The translations under genes were made by a program, and so were the position numbers. Below the pieces are notes generated by a model, which was given only the letters and a program-made list of their open reading frames with translations, did not search any database and was not told where the DNA came from. Below are positions 7,677-14,826 of a DNA stretch of 35,257 nt, one piece after another. The stretch lies in contig DEUB01000016.1 of NCBI GenBank assembly GCA_002362385.1, positions 1-35,257 of the forward strand, written 5' to 3'. Positions within the stretch are counted from its first letter, which is position 1. Each line of letters opens with the position of its first letter. This DNA comes from Lachnospiraceae bacterium UBA3273. GTDB lineage: Bacteria > Bacillota > Clostridia > Lachnospirales > Lachnospiraceae.

Positions 7677-9467
7677 AGGGCACTGACACCGGAACAGATT
7701 GAAAAGCTGACGGATCAATACATCATAGACTTGTACCAGAGATTAGAGCAGGAAGTTATAGCAGATATTGCAAGAAGAATAAAGAAAACAGAACGCTATA
7801 CAGAAACTGCGGAGATAATGGTAAAATCTATGACAGAACAGGGATTTTCTGCTGAGAGGATACAGGCAGGAGTTATGAAGCTGCTAAGAGCTGACCCGGA
7901 GTATATTGCTTTTGTGGCACAGAATACAAAAGAGTATAAAGCATTTGTACAGGATGAAATTAAGTCCACCGTAAAACAAGCAAGGGAAAACGGGGATGCT
8001 CTGGTCTCAGAGGCAGGAAACATGGCTTATAACAATGATTTGTCTATGTGGAAGCAGGCAGGGGTTGATTTAGAGAAGCCTAATTCCCTAAGCCAGATCA
8101 CGGACGCTTTCAAAAAACAGACTTCAGATGGGTTAAGAAATCTGACCAGGACGACAGGATTTAAAAACACAGCTTTCGGGTTTACGCCTATTGAGCATCT
8201 GTACCAGAAGGAATTAGATCTTGCCCTGCTGCAGGTTGCTTCCGGAACCTTCTCTTATGACAAGGCAGTCAATGACTGTGTACACCGTTTGGCTCAAAGC
8301 GGACTTAGAACCATCGACTATGCCAGCGGAAAAAGCTATCAGCTTGATACTGCAGCAAGGATGAGTGTAAGAACCGGATTGAGCCAGCTATCAGGGAAAA
8401 TTACGGAAGCCAATATTGCAAAGACCGGGGTGGATCTGGTAATTACTTCCCAGCATACAGGGAGCAGGCCGGAGCATGCAGTATGGCAGAACAGGGTTTT
8501 CAGTTATTCCGGAAAAAATAAGAAGTACCCGGATTTTGTGAAAGCTACAGGTTACGGAAGTGTGGAAGGATTAAAGGGGGCAAACTGTGCTCATGATTTC
8601 TTTCCGTTCTGGGAAGGGATTTCTGTAATTCCGGAGGATATAAAAGAACCGCCTCCTGTAATTGTGAATGGTAAGGAATACACTTATTATCAGGCAACGC
8701 AGAGACAGCGGAGCATGGAGAGAAATATCCGTGCTACAAAGCGGGAAATTGAAGCGCAGAAAGCCATAGGAGGAGATACAACAGAGCTTAGGAAAAAACT
8801 GAAACAGCAAACGGCAGACTATCGCAGTTTTAGTTCGGCAGTTGGTATCCGGGCAAAGGATAACCGGTTAAGGGTGGTTTCCGGAGCTGCTGATCTAAAC
8901 AAAACATCTGCATTTAAACATCAGCCTTCTAATGTATCAAAGGCAATCAGCCTGTCGGATGTATCTAATGCCGCTAAAGGAACCGATATGACAGGGGAAG
9001 TTATATCTGAGATTGGAGCTGTACTGGAGCGCAACAATGCTTTGGGAATATATAAGGATATCAGTTTTGTGGAGCTTAAAGATAAGAATGCAAAGGATGT
9101 ATTCCAGACAGTAACAACACAGTTTGGAAATTGGTCAAACAGTTCGTTTTGTGTGAATAATACTATGCTATCGGGAAAGAATCTGGATGAAATCAATGCT
9201 ATGTTTCAACAGAGCCAAAGCACCGTTTGCAATAGTCTGGAAGAGGGGATTATACATGAGATATATCATGCGAAACTTGCTGACAATTTGCAGTTTTCAG
9301 AGTATAATAGATTATGTGATACGACAGGAATGAAAGGGATAAGTCCTGTGGCTTCGGCTGATCTGTCAGAGACTATAGCAGAGATTGGCGTATTGAAGGA
9401 GCGCGGAGAGTTCGATACCCTTTCAGACGAGGCCAAAGAACTATTTAAACAGTATTTTGGGGTATAA
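7677..9467 (+). CDS. Phage minor head protein with C-terminal HExxH domain, AGG start
   Basis: 596 residues from AGG 7677. The N-terminal two thirds resemble the Phage_min_cap2 minor capsid family (ALTPEQIEKLTDQYIIDLYQ at the start; SARMSVRTGLSQ-like block; TGSRPEHAVWQ and GANCAHDFFPFWEG in the centre). The C-terminal region, about residues 410-596, is different: it carries HEIYH (H527, E528, H531), a zinc-metallopeptidase motif, followed by SETIAEIG. It may act on the host cell or in head maturation. No ATG, GTG or TTG occurs in frame between the portal stop and TTG 7731, which would remove 18 residues of the family N-terminus. The SD-like sequence before AGG (AATGGATGTG, 7662-7671) is degenerate, weaker than at the other AGG starts. 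Confidence 0.85.
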   Translation, partial: RALTPEQIEKLTDQYIIDLYQRLEQEVIADIARRIKKTERYTETAEIMVKSMTEQGFSAERIQAGVMKLLRADPEYIAFVAQNTKEYKAFVQDEIKSTVKQARENGDALVSEAGNMAYNNDLSMWKQAGVDLEKPNSLSQITDAFKKQTSDGLRNLTRTTGFKNTAFGFTPIEHLYQKELDLALLQVASGTFSYDKAVNDCVHRLAQSGLRTIDYASGKSYQLDTAARMSVRTGLSQLSGKITEANIAKTGVDLVITSQHTGSRPEHAVWQNRVFSYSGKNKKYPDFVKATGYGSVEGLKGANCAHDFFPFWEGISVIPEDIKEPPPVIVNGKEYTYYQATQRQRSMERNIRATKREIEAQKAIGGDTTELRKKLKQQTADYRSFSSAVGIRAKDNRLRVVSGAADLNKTSAFKHQPSNVSKAISLSDVSNAAKGTDMTGEVISEIGAVLERNNALGIYKDISFVELKDKNAKDVFQTVTTQFGNWSNSSFCVNNTMLSGKNLDEINAMFQQSQSTVCNSLEEGIIHEIYHAKLADNLQFSEYNRLCDTTGMKGISPVASADLSETIAEIGVLKERGEFDTLSDEAKELFKQYFGV

Positions 9468-9469
9468 TT

Positions 9470-9667
9470 ATGGCTGTGGGTTTAAAAATTTGTGATAATT
9501 GCTTGAATTGCAGATTGGTTGACGGATGGAATATGGTATGTGATGCATTTCCTGATGGCGTTCCCTTGGATATAACCAGTTTTAATCCAAAGGCTTGTAG
9601 TAATTCAGTTCATTACACTCCTAAAGAATCAATCTTAAGAGAGCATTTTACGGAATATGAGTCTTGA
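9470..9667 (+). CDS. Small zinc-ribbon-like phage protein
   Basis: 65 residues from ATG 9470, two bases after the minor head stop. It has CDNCLNC at residues 8-14, a later C (NMVCDAFPDGVPLDI) and KACSNSVHY, so four to five cysteines could bind one metal ion. The AFPDGVPLDI segment recurs in small proteins encoded next to minor head genes of Firmicutes phages. SD is poor (GGGGT). No function is known. Confidence 0.65.
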   Translation: MAVGLKICDNCLNCRLVDGWNMVCDAFPDGVPLDITSFNPKACSNSVHYTPKESILREHFTEYES

Positions 9668-9713
9668 AATAAAATTATGTGACTGTTATAATGTCAAAAA
9701 GGAGGATGATTTC

Positions 9714-9848
9714 TTGAAAGAAAAAGAATTGATTGAAACCATCCGTAAGATTACTGATCGGGGCAATAATGCTGAGGTTAAAAAAGCAGCAGATGGTTCA
9801 TTGGTGGTATATGAAGTGAAAAAACAAAAGCATATTATCTCAGCATGA
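9714..9848 (+). CDS. Small phage protein, 44 residues, TTG start
   Basis: TTG 9714 is chosen because a strong SD (AAAAAGGAGG, ending at 9705) lies eight bases upstream; the alternative ATG 9657 overlaps the previous gene and has none. The product (KEKELIETIRKITDRGNNAE, then AADGSLVVYEVKK) is a small charged protein of a type often found between minor head and scaffold genes. Role unknown. It is the last gene before the terminator and tRNA region. Confidence 0.65.
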   Translation: MKEKELIETIRKITDRGNNAEVKKAADGSLVVYEVKKQKHIISA

Positions 9849-9873
9849 AGTGGCATGTTGAAAGGACTAATAG

Positions 9874-9914
9874 GAGTCAATTTGTAAGAGTTACTTACAA
9901 ATGGGCTCTTTTTT
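9874..9914 (+). terminator. Strong intrinsic terminator, second copy of the AAGGACTAAT-type hairpin
   Basis: Fifteen bases (9874-9888) pair with 9894-9908 with one mismatch and one G-U; the loop is AGTTA and six T follow. The preceding AAAGGACTAATAGGAGTC repeats the element at 4482-4497. GACT/AGTC inside this element could form a small competing hairpin. It separates the terminase-minor head block from the tRNA, scaffold and capsid, so expression of the latter needs read-through, antitermination or an unseen promoter. Confidence 0.8.
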
Positions 9915-9958
9915 ATTTGTCGTATAACATTTCCTTCTTTACCTCAGTATTCATTTGC

Positions 9959-9981
9959 GGAGCCGCTGTGACAGTGGCTCC
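9959..9981 (+). other. Hairpin three bases upstream of the tRNA
   Basis: GGAGCCGCTG (9959-9968) pairs over ten positions (one G-U) with CAGTGGCTCC (9972-9981), loop TGA. No T-tract follows, so it is not a terminator. It abuts the 5' end of the tRNA at 9985 and may serve tRNA 5'-end processing or stability. Confidence 0.6.
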
Positions 9982-9984
9982 CAC

Positions 9985-10057
9985 ACCGGGATAGAGCAGT
10001 TGGCAGCTCGTCGGTCTCCTTAGCCGAAAAGCGGCGGTTCGAATCCGTCTCCCGGAA
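9985..10057 (+). tRNA. Initiator-like tRNA with anticodon CCU (reads AGG)
   Basis: The cloverleaf is complete. Acceptor 9985-9991/10050-10056 has six pairs and an A x A mismatch at position 1:72; D arm GAGC-AGTTGGCA-GCTC (9994-10009); anticodon arm TCGGT-CTCCTTA-GCCGA (10011-10027) with anticodon CCT at 10018-10020; five-base variable loop; T arm with TTCGAAT; discriminator A10057. CCA is not encoded. Initiator traits are the unpaired 1:72 with A72, A11:U24 in the D stem (elongators have Y11:R24), and D and anticodon arms nearly matching bacterial tRNA-fMet as I remember it. Departures are U31-G39 in place of the third G:C pair, C35 for A35, and U37 for A37. An automatic caller would name it tRNA-Arg(CCT). 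Together with AGG at the starts of late genes, it is best read as a phage initiator tRNA. The amino acid it carries is unknown. Confidence 0.82.
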
Positions 10058-10110
10058 TTTCCAGAGGATGATAGACCTCGTTAAAAATATCGTTAAAAGG
10101 AGAAGAGCAC

Positions 10111-10689
10111 ATGAAAAGAGAAGACTTAGAAAAACTTGGACTTACTAAAGAGCAGATTGACAGTGTATGTGATCTGAACAATGCTGACGTACAGCCTTTG
10201 AAGGATGAAATGCAGAAGGCACAGGATGACTTAAAAGCGGCGCAGGATAAAGTGGCCACTACGGAAAGCGCTTTGAAGAAGTTTGATGGTGTGGATGCAG
10301 AAGCTCTTAAGAAGCAGATTGAGGATTTAAAGGCAGACCTGAAGAAAAATGAGGAAACTCATGCTTCTGAAATAGCAAGCAGAGACTTCAACGACCGGTT
10401 AAAGGAATGTATCACATCTGCAAACGGAAGAAATGCGAAGGCAATCACAGCATTATTGGATATTGATGCTTTAAAGGTGTCCAAAAACCAGAAAGAGGAT
10501 ATTGCCGCTGCATTGAAAAAACTGGCAGAAGCAGAGGACAGCAAATTTTTGTTCGGGGATTCTGAACCAACAGTAACAGACAGTGGAAATCCCATCGGAG
10601 TAGTAACAAAGAAAACGTCGGCTTCTGATTTGGAAGAGGCTAGTATGAGGGCAGCAATGGGACTGCCTGCGGCAAAGGAGGAAAAATAA
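10111..10689 (+). CDS. Phage scaffold protein (GP20-like)
   Basis: 192 residues from ATG 10111 with SD AAAAGGAGAAG. It begins KREDLEKLGLTKEQIDSVC, continues with a long coiled coil (residues about 30-95, rich in K, E, A, D), and ends with a short C-terminal domain that would contact capsid subunits. This length and layout match the minor structural GP20/scaffold family encoded just before the capsid gene. It guides prohead assembly and leaves or is degraded before maturation. It uses a normal ATG start although it lies between AGG-started genes. Confidence 0.87.
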   Translation: MKREDLEKLGLTKEQIDSVCDLNNADVQPLKDEMQKAQDDLKAAQDKVATTESALKKFDGVDAEALKKQIEDLKADLKKNEETHASEIASRDFNDRLKECITSANGRNAKAITALLDIDALKVSKNQKEDIAAALKKLAEAEDSKFLFGDSEPTVTDSGNPIGVVTKKTSASDLEEASMRAAMGLPAAKEEK

Positions 10690-11559
10690 ATGCCCAATAC
10701 GATTACTTTACCCAAAGGTTTTACAACCGCATTAGATGAAGTCTACCAGGCGGCTGCCTGTACGTCGGATTTGACCTGTGATCCTGCATTGGTAAAAGCG
10801 GGAGCTAATGCGGGGGAGATCTTATATCCCCAGATTTCTGTTTCCGGATTGGGAGATTATGACAGGAATACAGGATATACTAGCGGAGCCATTGACTTGA
10901 AATGGAAGACCGCACAGTGCAATTATGACAGAGGCACTAAGATTATGGTGGATGCCATGGATGATCAGGAGTCAGAAAAATTAGCTTTTGCGATGGGCGG
11001 GGCTGAACTGATGAGGACTAAGGTTGCCCCTGAAGGGGATGCTTTTACATTTGCAGTCATTGCAGCAACGGAAGGCATTTCCAAAATGGAGGGAGAGACC
11101 TTCAATAGTGCGGCAAACTTCCTGGAAGCGCTGATTACAGCCAAAAGCAAAATGGATAATGATGAAGTACCCGCAGAAAACAGATTTTTGTATGTAACCT
11201 CTGATTTGCTCAACTGGGTAATGGGACTGGATACGACCAAATCCAGGGAGATTCTTGCGACATTTGCCAAAAAGATTGTTGTCCCCCAGGGCAGATTTTA
11301 TACGGCTATTGATATGCTGGACGGCAAAACGCCTGGAGAAGAGCTGGGACACTATAAGAAAGCTGAAACGGCAAAGGATATCAACTTTATGATCATCCAC
11401 AAGCCTGCTGTTATGAAATATGACAAGCATGTTGCAAAAGATATTATCCCAGCTTCTTCAAACGCTGATGCAGATGGAGATATCCTTAAATACCGTAAAT
11501 ATGGGCTGGTTGATGTTTACAAGAACAAAACGGCAGGCATTTACATGTGTACAAAGTAA
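10690..11559 (+). CDS. Major capsid protein
   Basis: 289 residues, ATG 10690, starting right after the scaffold stop with SD AAAGGAGG inside the scaffold 3' end. The position after GP20 scaffold, the size, and segments such as ITLPKGFTTALDEVYQAAA, WKTAQCNYDRGTKIMVDAMD and KYRKYGLVDVYKNKTAGIY fit a major capsid protein, presumably HK97-fold. It forms the icosahedral shell. Start codon ATG. Confidence 0.87.
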   Translation: MPNTITLPKGFTTALDEVYQAAACTSDLTCDPALVKAGANAGEILYPQISVSGLGDYDRNTGYTSGAIDLKWKTAQCNYDRGTKIMVDAMDDQESEKLAFAMGGAELMRTKVAPEGDAFTFAVIAATEGISKMEGETFNSAANFLEALITAKSKMDNDEVPAENRFLYVTSDLLNWVMGLDTTKSREILATFAKKIVVPQGRFYTAIDMLDGKTPGEELGHYKKAETAKDINFMIIHKPAVMKYDKHVAKDIIPASSNADADGDILKYRKYGLVDVYKNKTAGIYMCTK

Positions 11560-11573
11560 CAGGAGGCGTTCAT

Positions 11574-11843
11574 ATGAGAAGAGTAGGAGTTGGAGCAGAT
11601 AAAACAAAGGATTCCCGTGAAACAGAAGCCTTGAGGGCTGAGATCAGTGCCTTGAAAGCTGAAAAAACTGCTTTAAAAGCTGAGTTGGAAGAGCTGGAAG
11701 CTGAAAATGGGTTTTTAAAAGCCGAGGCCCAAAGACTGGAAATAGAAAATACAGCCTTAAAGGCCGAACCTGATAAAGGTAAAACGGATAAGAAGAGAAC
11801 TCGGAAAGCGGAATCCCCCAAAACAGATGAAGGAGAAGCATGA
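11574..11843 (+). CDS. Short coiled-coil phage protein with ALKAE repeats
   Basis: 89 residues. ATG 11574 is chosen for its SD AGGAGG (11561-11566); an upstream in-frame ATG 11547 overlaps the capsid gene. Residues about 20-65 form a leucine-rich coiled coil built on repeated (A/F)LKAE units, followed by a basic, then acidic tail. It lies between capsid and head-tail connector, where small head or decoration proteins are common. Similarity is low-complexity, so no function is assigned. Confidence 0.7.
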   Translation: MRRVGVGADKTKDSRETEALRAEISALKAEKTALKAELEELEAENGFLKAEAQRLEIENTALKAEPDKGKTDKKRTRKAESPKTDEGEA

Positions 11844-12202
11844 TACTTGGAATTGTAAGCTGGGAATATTACAAAACTCTTCATGATGCAGTATCACAGG
11901 AGGATTTTGATAAGGCGGAGGCCCTTGCCGAAAAAGAAGTCCTGCTGGTGGTAGGGCGGATGCGGTGGAGCAGTCTTGACAGTACGGCTTTTTATTATGA
12001 ACAGCTAAAGGACTGTATCTGCAACGTCATTGACAAGCTGGAAAAAGACCGAGGCTCGGATGCCGGAAAAGGTGTATCTTCCGTGAGCAACGACGGATAT
12101 TCGGAACACTATACTATACAAACAGAATCCCAGGCCAGAGCAGAACTGCAAAGCCTGATCAGGGAGTGGCTGAGCGGCACAGGATTGGCAGGTGCTTATT
12201 AA
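11840..12202 (+). CDS. Head-tail connector protein (gp6-like)
   Basis: 120 residues, ATG 11840 overlapping the previous stop by four bases, SD AAGGAGAAG. The protein is mostly helical with a short acidic first half (SWEYYKTLHDAVSQEDFDKA) and ends before the next gene in a TAATG overlap. Position after the capsid and size fit the adaptor ring of the head-tail connector family. The sequence signature is weak; the call relies mainly on gene order. Confidence 0.65.
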   Translation: MILGIVSWEYYKTLHDAVSQEDFDKAEALAEKEVLLVVGRMRWSSLDSTAFYYEQLKDCICNVIDKLEKDRGSDAGKGVSSVSNDGYSEHYTIQTESQARAELQSLIREWLSGTGLAGAY

Positions 12203-12567
12203 TGGCATTATTTACTGATACAGTGACAATTTACCATAAAGTATCCGATTCGGAGTGGAAGAGGACTGTTATATATGGCGTTCAATGGACAGATAGAGAG
12301 GAACGACAGAATGATAACGGCAAAATCAGCATTGTACGGTATGTATCTGTAACATTTCCTAAAGGTACTTATGAAAATTTGAGTATTAGTACAGAGGATG
12401 AAGAGGACTGTATGGTATATGGCTCTATTGAAGATGAAATTGCAGATGAAAAAGGAAAAAGAGTTTCTGATTTATTAAAGAAATATCCGAAGTCCGGAAT
12501 CATCCGCTCAGTAAGAGATAATTCCAACAGGAGCCATCTGAAGAATATTAAGGTGGTGCTTGATTAA
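12202..12567 (+). CDS. Minor capsid / head-closure protein (Minor_capsid_1-like)
   Basis: 121 residues. ATG 12202 overlaps the connector stop (TAATG); an upstream GTG 12166 lies inside the connector gene. The N-terminus ALFTDTVTIYHKVSDSEWKR followed by GVQWTDREE is typical of beta-rich head-closure proteins in Firmicutes phages, where minor capsid proteins 1, 2 and 3 occur in order. Its stop TAA (12565-12567) shares its last base with the AGG start of the next gene. Confidence 0.72.
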   Translation: MALFTDTVTIYHKVSDSEWKRTVIYGVQWTDREERQNDNGKISIVRYVSVTFPKGTYENLSISTEDEEDCMVYGSIEDEIADEKGKRVSDLLKKYPKSGIIRSVRDNSNRSHLKNIKVVLD

Positions 12568-12971
12568 GGGCAGACATGTTTACGCTTAAGACCCCTAAAG
12601 GAGAACTGGTAAAGGTAAAAGGACCGAATGGGGAGATCAGCATGGAGATCCGATGGAACCCGAACTTCGGGCCTAAAATGACTGAAACGATCAATGAGGT
12701 GCAGCAATTTATTGATTCGGAGGTTTTGCGGCTTTGTGATGATCTGGTTCCAAAAGATACAGGTATTTTGAAGCAATCAGGCATCATGCAGACCCAGATC
12801 GGTTCCGGTATTGTGAAATACCGTACCCCTTATGCCAGACGCTGGTATTATATGCCCGCTGCTTTTAATGATGCTCCACGGCGTGGAAATTACTGGTTTG
12901 AAAGAATGAAACAAAACGGAGGAAAGCGACAGATCCTTGACGGCGCAAAGAAATTGGCAGGTAGAAAATAA
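12567..12971 (+). CDS. Minor capsid protein (Minor_capsid_2-like), probable AGG start
   Basis: 134 residues from AGG 12567, or 131 from ATG 12576. The AGG overlaps the stop of the preceding gene as TAAGG, mirroring the TAATG overlaps at 12202 and 12971. The SD AAGGTGG (12550-12556) is about ten bases before AGG and too far from the ATG. However, the AAGGG that contains the AGG could itself serve as SD for ATG 12576, so this start is ambiguous. The second codon GCA and third GAC are the same as in the tape-measure gene. Content (VPKDTGILKQSG, TPYARRWYYMP) fits the minor capsid/head-tail joining family. Confidence 0.75.
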   Translation, partial: RADMFTLKTPKGELVKVKGPNGEISMEIRWNPNFGPKMTETINEVQQFIDSEVLRLCDDLVPKDTGILKQSGIMQTQIGSGIVKYRTPYARRWYYMPAAFNDAPRRGNYWFERMKQNGGKRQILDGAKKLAGRK

Positions 12972-13384
12972 TGACAGTATCACAGGCTATAGTAAAATGG
13001 CTGAAAAATTATGAAGCCATAAAAATTGAGACAAACCATGTGCAGGATGGTTCTGACAAGTATGGTTTGTTTAAAAGTCCTAACAGGGATATAAAAGGTT
13101 TTATCAATCAGGAATATGAAATCACGGAGTATTACCAGTTCCTTGCAAGACAATCATGCCATTCGGATTCGGAGCGAAAAGAAGCGGATGAATGGCTGGA
13201 GGATTTGACCTATTGGGCAGATGATTATTATTACAACTATGAATATCCTGACTTAGACGGCAACAGAAAAATATTAAGCATCGAAATAACGGGCAATCCT
13301 TATCCTATGGAAGCCGATGGCAGGGAAGCTCTTTATCAGATCGCTTTATCCATTACATATATCAGAGAAAGGAGCGAAGTATAG
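12971..13384 (+). CDS. Tail terminator / minor capsid 3-like protein
   Basis: 137 residues, ATG 12971 in a TAATG overlap with the previous stop. The N-terminal helix TVSQAIVKWLKNYEAI and a beta-rich middle and end (ILSIEITGNPYPMEADGREALYQIALSITYIRE) match the Minor_capsid_3/tail-terminator type, which caps the tail tube and joins it to the head. Called mostly from position before the tail tube and general layout. Confidence 0.68.
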   Translation: MTVSQAIVKWLKNYEAIKIETNHVQDGSDKYGLFKSPNRDIKGFINQEYEITEYYQFLARQSCHSDSERKEADEWLEDLTYWADDYYYNYEYPDLDGNRKILSIEITGNPYPMEADGREALYQIALSITYIRERSEV

Positions 13385-13878
13385 TGGCTTTAGCAAAATT
13401 GGAAAGACTGAAAAAGCATAAGACGATTCCGTTTCTTGACATTTCTGAAACAGATACACCGGAATGGGCAAGAATCGGCAAATCCACCATTTTTGATTTG
13501 GTACTGAATGCACAAACGGAAGAGAATGACTTTATTGAAGATGAGATGCCTACGTCAGATATTAAAAACTATAAACCTGAGCTGGCGCAGGAGTTGCAGA
13601 GCAATAAAGGGGACGCTGCTTTTGATTATCTGTATGATATGTTTTTCAAACTTCCTACCGGAGAGGCTGTAAAGAAAAACCTTCTTATTGTATTTGCCGG
13701 AAATGTGGGAAGCGAAGAAGAAGAAGAAAAATTCAATGCGTGGAATACCACATCAACTTTGATTCTGGACCATTTTGATTCCGTGGCAGAGAAGATCTAT
13801 TTCAAATTTTCCATTTCAAAAATAAGCAGGGGAACAGCTACAGTATCTGAAGGTAAACCCACATTCACAGAAATTTAG
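13384..13878 (+). CDS. Major tail (tube) protein
   Basis: 164 residues, GTG start at 13384 with SD AAAGGAGC; GTG overlaps the previous TAG by one base. The sequence begins with KLERLKKHKTIPFLDI, contains ARIGKSTIFDLVLNAQTEEN and ends with a beta-rich part (KIYFKFSISKISRGTATV), consistent with tail-tube proteins that stack as hexamers around the tape measure. The gene lies between tail terminator and tail-assembly chaperone. Confidence 0.75.
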   Translation: MALAKLERLKKHKTIPFLDISETDTPEWARIGKSTIFDLVLNAQTEENDFIEDEMPTSDIKNYKPELAQELQSNKGDAAFDYLYDMFFKLPTGEAVKKNLLIVFAGNVGSEEEEEKFNAWNTTSTLILDHFDSVAEKIYFKFSISKISRGTATVSEGKPTFTEI

Positions 13879-13891
13879 GAGGACCAGTCAT

Positions 13892-14275
13892 ATGGAATGT
13901 ACAGTAATTATTAACGGGCATAGTTATGATTTGCCTAAGAAAACAATGCGGATTGCGGAGAGAATTGAGGATGTGGTCAAAAAAGACCAAATGATTAATC
14001 TTTCCGTCCGGCAGAAATTTGAGAATATGCATGCATGTATTGAGGAGATTCTTGGAGTTGAAACTGCAAAAGAGATCTTCGGAAGTGAAAATCTTGAAGA
14101 GCTGGATTTGGGCGAGGTCACATTAACCTTCAAAAAAATTGTTGATTCCTACGCACAGCCGATTAAGGAATATGATTCGGCAAAAATGAGGAATTCCATC
14201 AGCGGCATACCCTTTGATAAACTTGCATCCGTTGCGGATGCGATGCAGAAGGTGTCAAAGGATGGTAAGCAATGA
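13892..14275 (+). CDS. Tail assembly chaperone
   Basis: 127 residues, ATG 13892 with SD AGGAGG. It follows the tube protein and overlaps the Gp15 gene by four bases. The starting ECTVIINGHSYDLPKKTMRIAE is typical of tail chaperones. Such proteins bind the tape measure before tube polymerisation. In many phages a frameshift joins the two chaperones; here both have own ATG starts, coupled by ATGA overlap. Confidence 0.72.
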   Translation: MECTVIINGHSYDLPKKTMRIAERIEDVVKKDQMINLSVRQKFENMHACIEEILGVETAKEIFGSENLEELDLGEVTLTFKKIVDSYAQPIKEYDSAKMRNSISGIPFDKLASVADAMQKVSKDGKQ

Positions 14276-14820
14276 TTGACTTAACAGCAAAATCCCTGCC
14301 GAACACCGTTTGTGTGAACGGTAGGGATTATTCTATTTATACTGATTTCCGGAAATGGATGAAGTTTGAAATAGCTGTAGCCCGGCTGCGTGGAAATGAA
14401 AAAATAGATGTGACGTATTTATTTAAAAATGAGTGCCCAGAGTATTGTGACATTCAGGAACTTTTTCAATTTAGTCGTCCGGCCAGAATACTTCCAAGGC
14501 AGATGGGGGCTTGTGATGAGATAGTTCTTGATTATGAAATAGATGCAGATTTGATTTACAGTGCGTTTTTGGGACAATATGGCATTGATCTGCTGGATGT
14601 TAAAGAATTACACTGGCATAAATTTCTGGCGCTGATATATGGGGTCAATAATTCTACAAAATTACTGGAAGTGATGCAGGTCAGGGCATATAGGAAGAAT
14701 ACGGATAAGGATTATGACGCCTATGAAGAGTTGAAGCAGGTGTGGCGGATAGAGCCGCAAATCAGTGAAGCAGAACAAATGGAACTTGATAAATTCAATG
14801 ATTTATTTACACAGAGGTAA
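14272..14820 (+). CDS. Gp15 family tail assembly protein
   Basis: 182 residues, ATG 14272. The N-terminal DLTAKSLPNTVCVNGRDYSI, the FRKWMKFE segment and the central HWHKFLALIYGVN are characteristic of the bacteriophage Gp15 family, encoded just before the tape measure in Listeria A118-like and related phages. It serves probably as the second tail chaperone. The end of the gene contains the SD (AGAGGT) used by the tape measure. Confidence 0.85.
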   Translation: MIDLTAKSLPNTVCVNGRDYSIYTDFRKWMKFEIAVARLRGNEKIDVTYLFKNECPEYCDIQELFQFSRPARILPRQMGACDEIVLDYEIDADLIYSAFLGQYGIDLLDVKELHWHKFLALIYGVNNSTKLLEVMQVRAYRKNTDKDYDAYEELKQVWRIEPQISEAEQMELDKFNDLFTQR

Positions 14821-14826
14821 AATTTA

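Noticed and set aside
9959..9981. Hairpin upstream of the tRNA as terminator
   Set aside because: No T-run follows it; the tRNA begins three bases later.
9985..10057. Ordinary elongator tRNA-Arg(CCU) that merely supplements a rare codon
   Set aside because: The D stem orientation (A11:U24), the open 1:72 pair and the close likeness to tRNA-fMet arms do not fit an elongator tRNA-Arg. It also coincides with late genes that start at AGG. Not excluded without a phylogeny.
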